Source of the DNA: Nanobdellota archaeon
GTDB taxonomy: Archaea; Nanobdellota; Nanobdellia; Woesearchaeales; GW2011-AR9
Direction of reading: 5' to 3'
DNA: 14,512 bases
NCBI GenBank assembly: GCA_030695605.1
Contig: JAUYQE010000074.1
Span: forward strand, 1 to 14,512
Below are positions 13,719 through 14,512 of the stretch, piece by piece. A program made the translations under genes and the position numbers. Positions within the stretch are counted from its first letter, which is position 1; each line of letters begins with the position of its first letter. The notes under the pieces are model-generated. The model was not told where the DNA came from and did no database searches. It was given only the letters and a program-made list of their open reading frames with translations.

Positions 13719-13729
13719 GTTTATAAAAG
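13719..13729 (-). promoter_or_regulatory. TATA box of the candidate small RNA
   Basis: CTTTTATAAAC on the minus strand is the best TATA match in this region. Its centre (13724) is 26 nt before 13698, where the RNA's closing stem begins. It lies in the gap after the stop of the 123-aa gene (13767). Confidence 0.55.
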
Positions 13730-13766
13730 TTGTTGATTGCTGGGTGGAAGTGAAAAGAAGAGAGTT

Positions 13767-14138
13767 TTACGATCTGGTGGGAAGGTTTTTTCTTGCTTCT
13801 TCCATGATGCGTTCGGTAAGGGCAGAGGCGATACTTCGGTATTCCCGTTCTCCTCTTTCTTTTTCCATTTTGAACTGAGCATATAAAGCACTCATGGCAG
13901 TATACATGTTTAAGCACGGATGGCATGTTCCCAAATGACCAAAGATGGTACTCGTTATCTGTTGGTAATCGCTTCCAAAAGCAGCAAGCTCTGTGAGGGT
14001 TTCGGGATTGCCGAGGGACTTGAGCTCTTCCAGAGCTTCTGGATACTCTTCTGTGGGAACGTCCAGTAAGCGTACAAACTCGTACAACGTGAAATCGGTA
14101 AGTTCTGTGGTCGGGCAGTTGTATAGTGTTTCTGTCAT
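13767..14138 (-). CDS. Small protein with HX3CX2C zinc-binding-like motif
   Basis: I do not recognise the full-length family of this 123-aa protein. Its N-terminal part (1-65) is acidic and helix-prone, with LTDFTLYEFVRLL and EALEELKSL segments. The sequence GHLGTCHPCLNMY (67-79) contains H68, C72 and C75 in HX3CX2C spacing, the arrangement of zinc-binding anti-sigma (zf-HC2/ZAS) modules, followed by a helix MSALYAQFKMEKERGE as in those modules. The tail (95-123) is charged. There is no membrane segment, so it is probably a cytoplasmic metal-binding or redox-sensing adaptor. Archaea lack sigma factors of that type, so a classic anti-sigma role is unlikely. An extra cysteine, C8, lies near the N-terminus. 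A TATA-like element (about 14181-14193) and AGGA at 14151-14154 precede the ATG. It is upstream of the candidate RNA on the same strand. Confidence 0.65.
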   Translation of the reverse strand: MTETLYNCPTTELTDFTLYEFVRLLDVPTEEYPEALEELKSLGNPETLTELAAFGSDYQQITSTIFGHLGTCHPCLNMYTAMSALYAQFKMEKERGEREYRSIASALTERIMEEARKNLPTRS

Positions 14139-14180
14139 TTTCTGTATAGTTCCTGTCTGTTTTTGTGCTCGGAGCCCTCG

Positions 14181-14193
14181 CTCTTTAAAAACT
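14181..14193 (-). promoter_or_regulatory. TATA-like box for the HX3CX2C protein gene
   Basis: GTTTTTAAAGAG on the minus strand is centred near 14187, which would place a transcript start near 14161 and leave a short leader with AGGA (14151-14154) before the ATG at 14138. The 109-nt gap also holds a T-run (14206-14202) that could end the transcript of the gene to the right. Confidence 0.35.
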
Positions 14194-14247
14194 TTTAGAG
14201 GAAAAAGTGTTGAAGCCTCTCAGAAGGAAAACGGGGGATGGATGGTG

Positions 14248-14512
14248 CTACTTCTGTCCACAATATATACTCCACTTAAAGCTCTCTTTGCAAGCCAATA
14301 ATTTGAAATCCCAGTTTACCCGCCAGGCAACATTCTGGCTGTCAACACTCATCAGAACTTCATTGAGAAAACCGAACTCCCCTCTGCTTTCTCTTGAATA
14401 TATTTCATTCAAAAACCATTGCCTTGTTTTGTTCTCAAAATCAGGAACAACCATTTCCATCTTTGTAGGCTGTACGCCATGGTTTCCATCATAGTAAGCC
14501 GCTAGATGTTCT
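14248..14512 (-). CDS. Unrecognised protein, C-terminal part (5' truncated by window edge)
   Basis: The frame is open to the right edge, giving about 87 residues of the C-terminus. An internal ATG at 14460 exists, but in-frame codons continue upstream of it through HLAAYYDGNHGVQPTK to the edge, so the gene most likely begins outside the window. The visible part is rich in aromatic residues and ordered-looking: MVVPDFENKTRQWF, EFGFLNEVLMSV and VAWRVNWDFKLLA. It contains no membrane segment and no motif I can place; two cysteines lie near the end. It ends with TAG at 14248-14250, 109 nt before the start of the HX3CX2C gene on the same strand. I give no function. Confidence 0.6.
   Translation of the reverse strand, partial: EHLAAYYDGNHGVQPTKMEMVVPDFENKTRQWFLNEIYSRESRGEFGFLNEVLMSVDSQNVAWRVNWDFKLLACKESFKWSIYCGQK

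Noticed and set aside
13648..13926. 92-aa open frame on the minus strand covering part of the candidate RNA
   Set aside because: It overlaps the HX3CX2C gene in another frame, is unusually rich in Arg, His and Lys, and shows no domain pattern.

Overview
The window looks archaeal, most likely from a DPANN-type lineage (Woesearchaeota/Pacearchaeota-like). The reasons are an archaeal-type ribosomal protein L10e, a compact NOG1-family GTPase, a Hel308-type helicase, TATA-like boxes about 25 nt before several start codons with no Shine-Dalgarno (leaderless start pattern), and secreted proteins built from tandem Ig/cadherin-like repeats. The lineage is inferred from protein style, not from a marker tree.

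Plus-strand block (1-3983): the 3' end of a CPA2/Kef-type antiporter carrying an RCK_N domain; a lipobox-bearing amidohydrolase-like TIM-barrel protein; a NOG1-like GTPase with intact G motifs; and an unrecognised two-helix membrane protein with a long charged tail. The membrane-protein gene overlaps the 3' end of the convergent rpl10e gene by 24 bp.

Minus-strand block (3960-9564): rpl10e behind a TATA box and a leader of roughly 85 nt; a hairpin/T-run terminator; a more AT-rich two-gene unit (DUF255/YyaL-like thioredoxin-fold protein and aldo/keto reductase, ATGA overlap); a Hel308 protein that starts at the second RecA domain and lacks the Walker A/DEAD half; and a CYTH-domain protein.

Surface-protein block (9588-13397, minus): a lipoprotein with three Ig-like repeats, a secreted protein with about eight repeats, and a small lipoprotein with two EF-hand-like loops. 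These probably form a gene cluster read toward the CYTH gene, with a hairpin/T-run lying between the first two genes. They look like parts of a cell-surface assembly, but function cannot be read directly.

Right end (13398-14512, minus): the 369-nt gap 13398-13766 holds the promoter of the surface cluster and a strong candidate for a small structured RNA (about 110 nt) with its own TATA box 26 nt before a perfect 8-bp closing stem, internal perfect hairpins including a cUUCGg tetraloop, and a T-run directly after the stem. Upstream of it lie a small protein with an HX3CX2C zinc-binding-like motif and the 3' part of an unrecognised gene cut by the window edge. No tRNA, rRNA, CRISPR array, transposase or IS end was seen.
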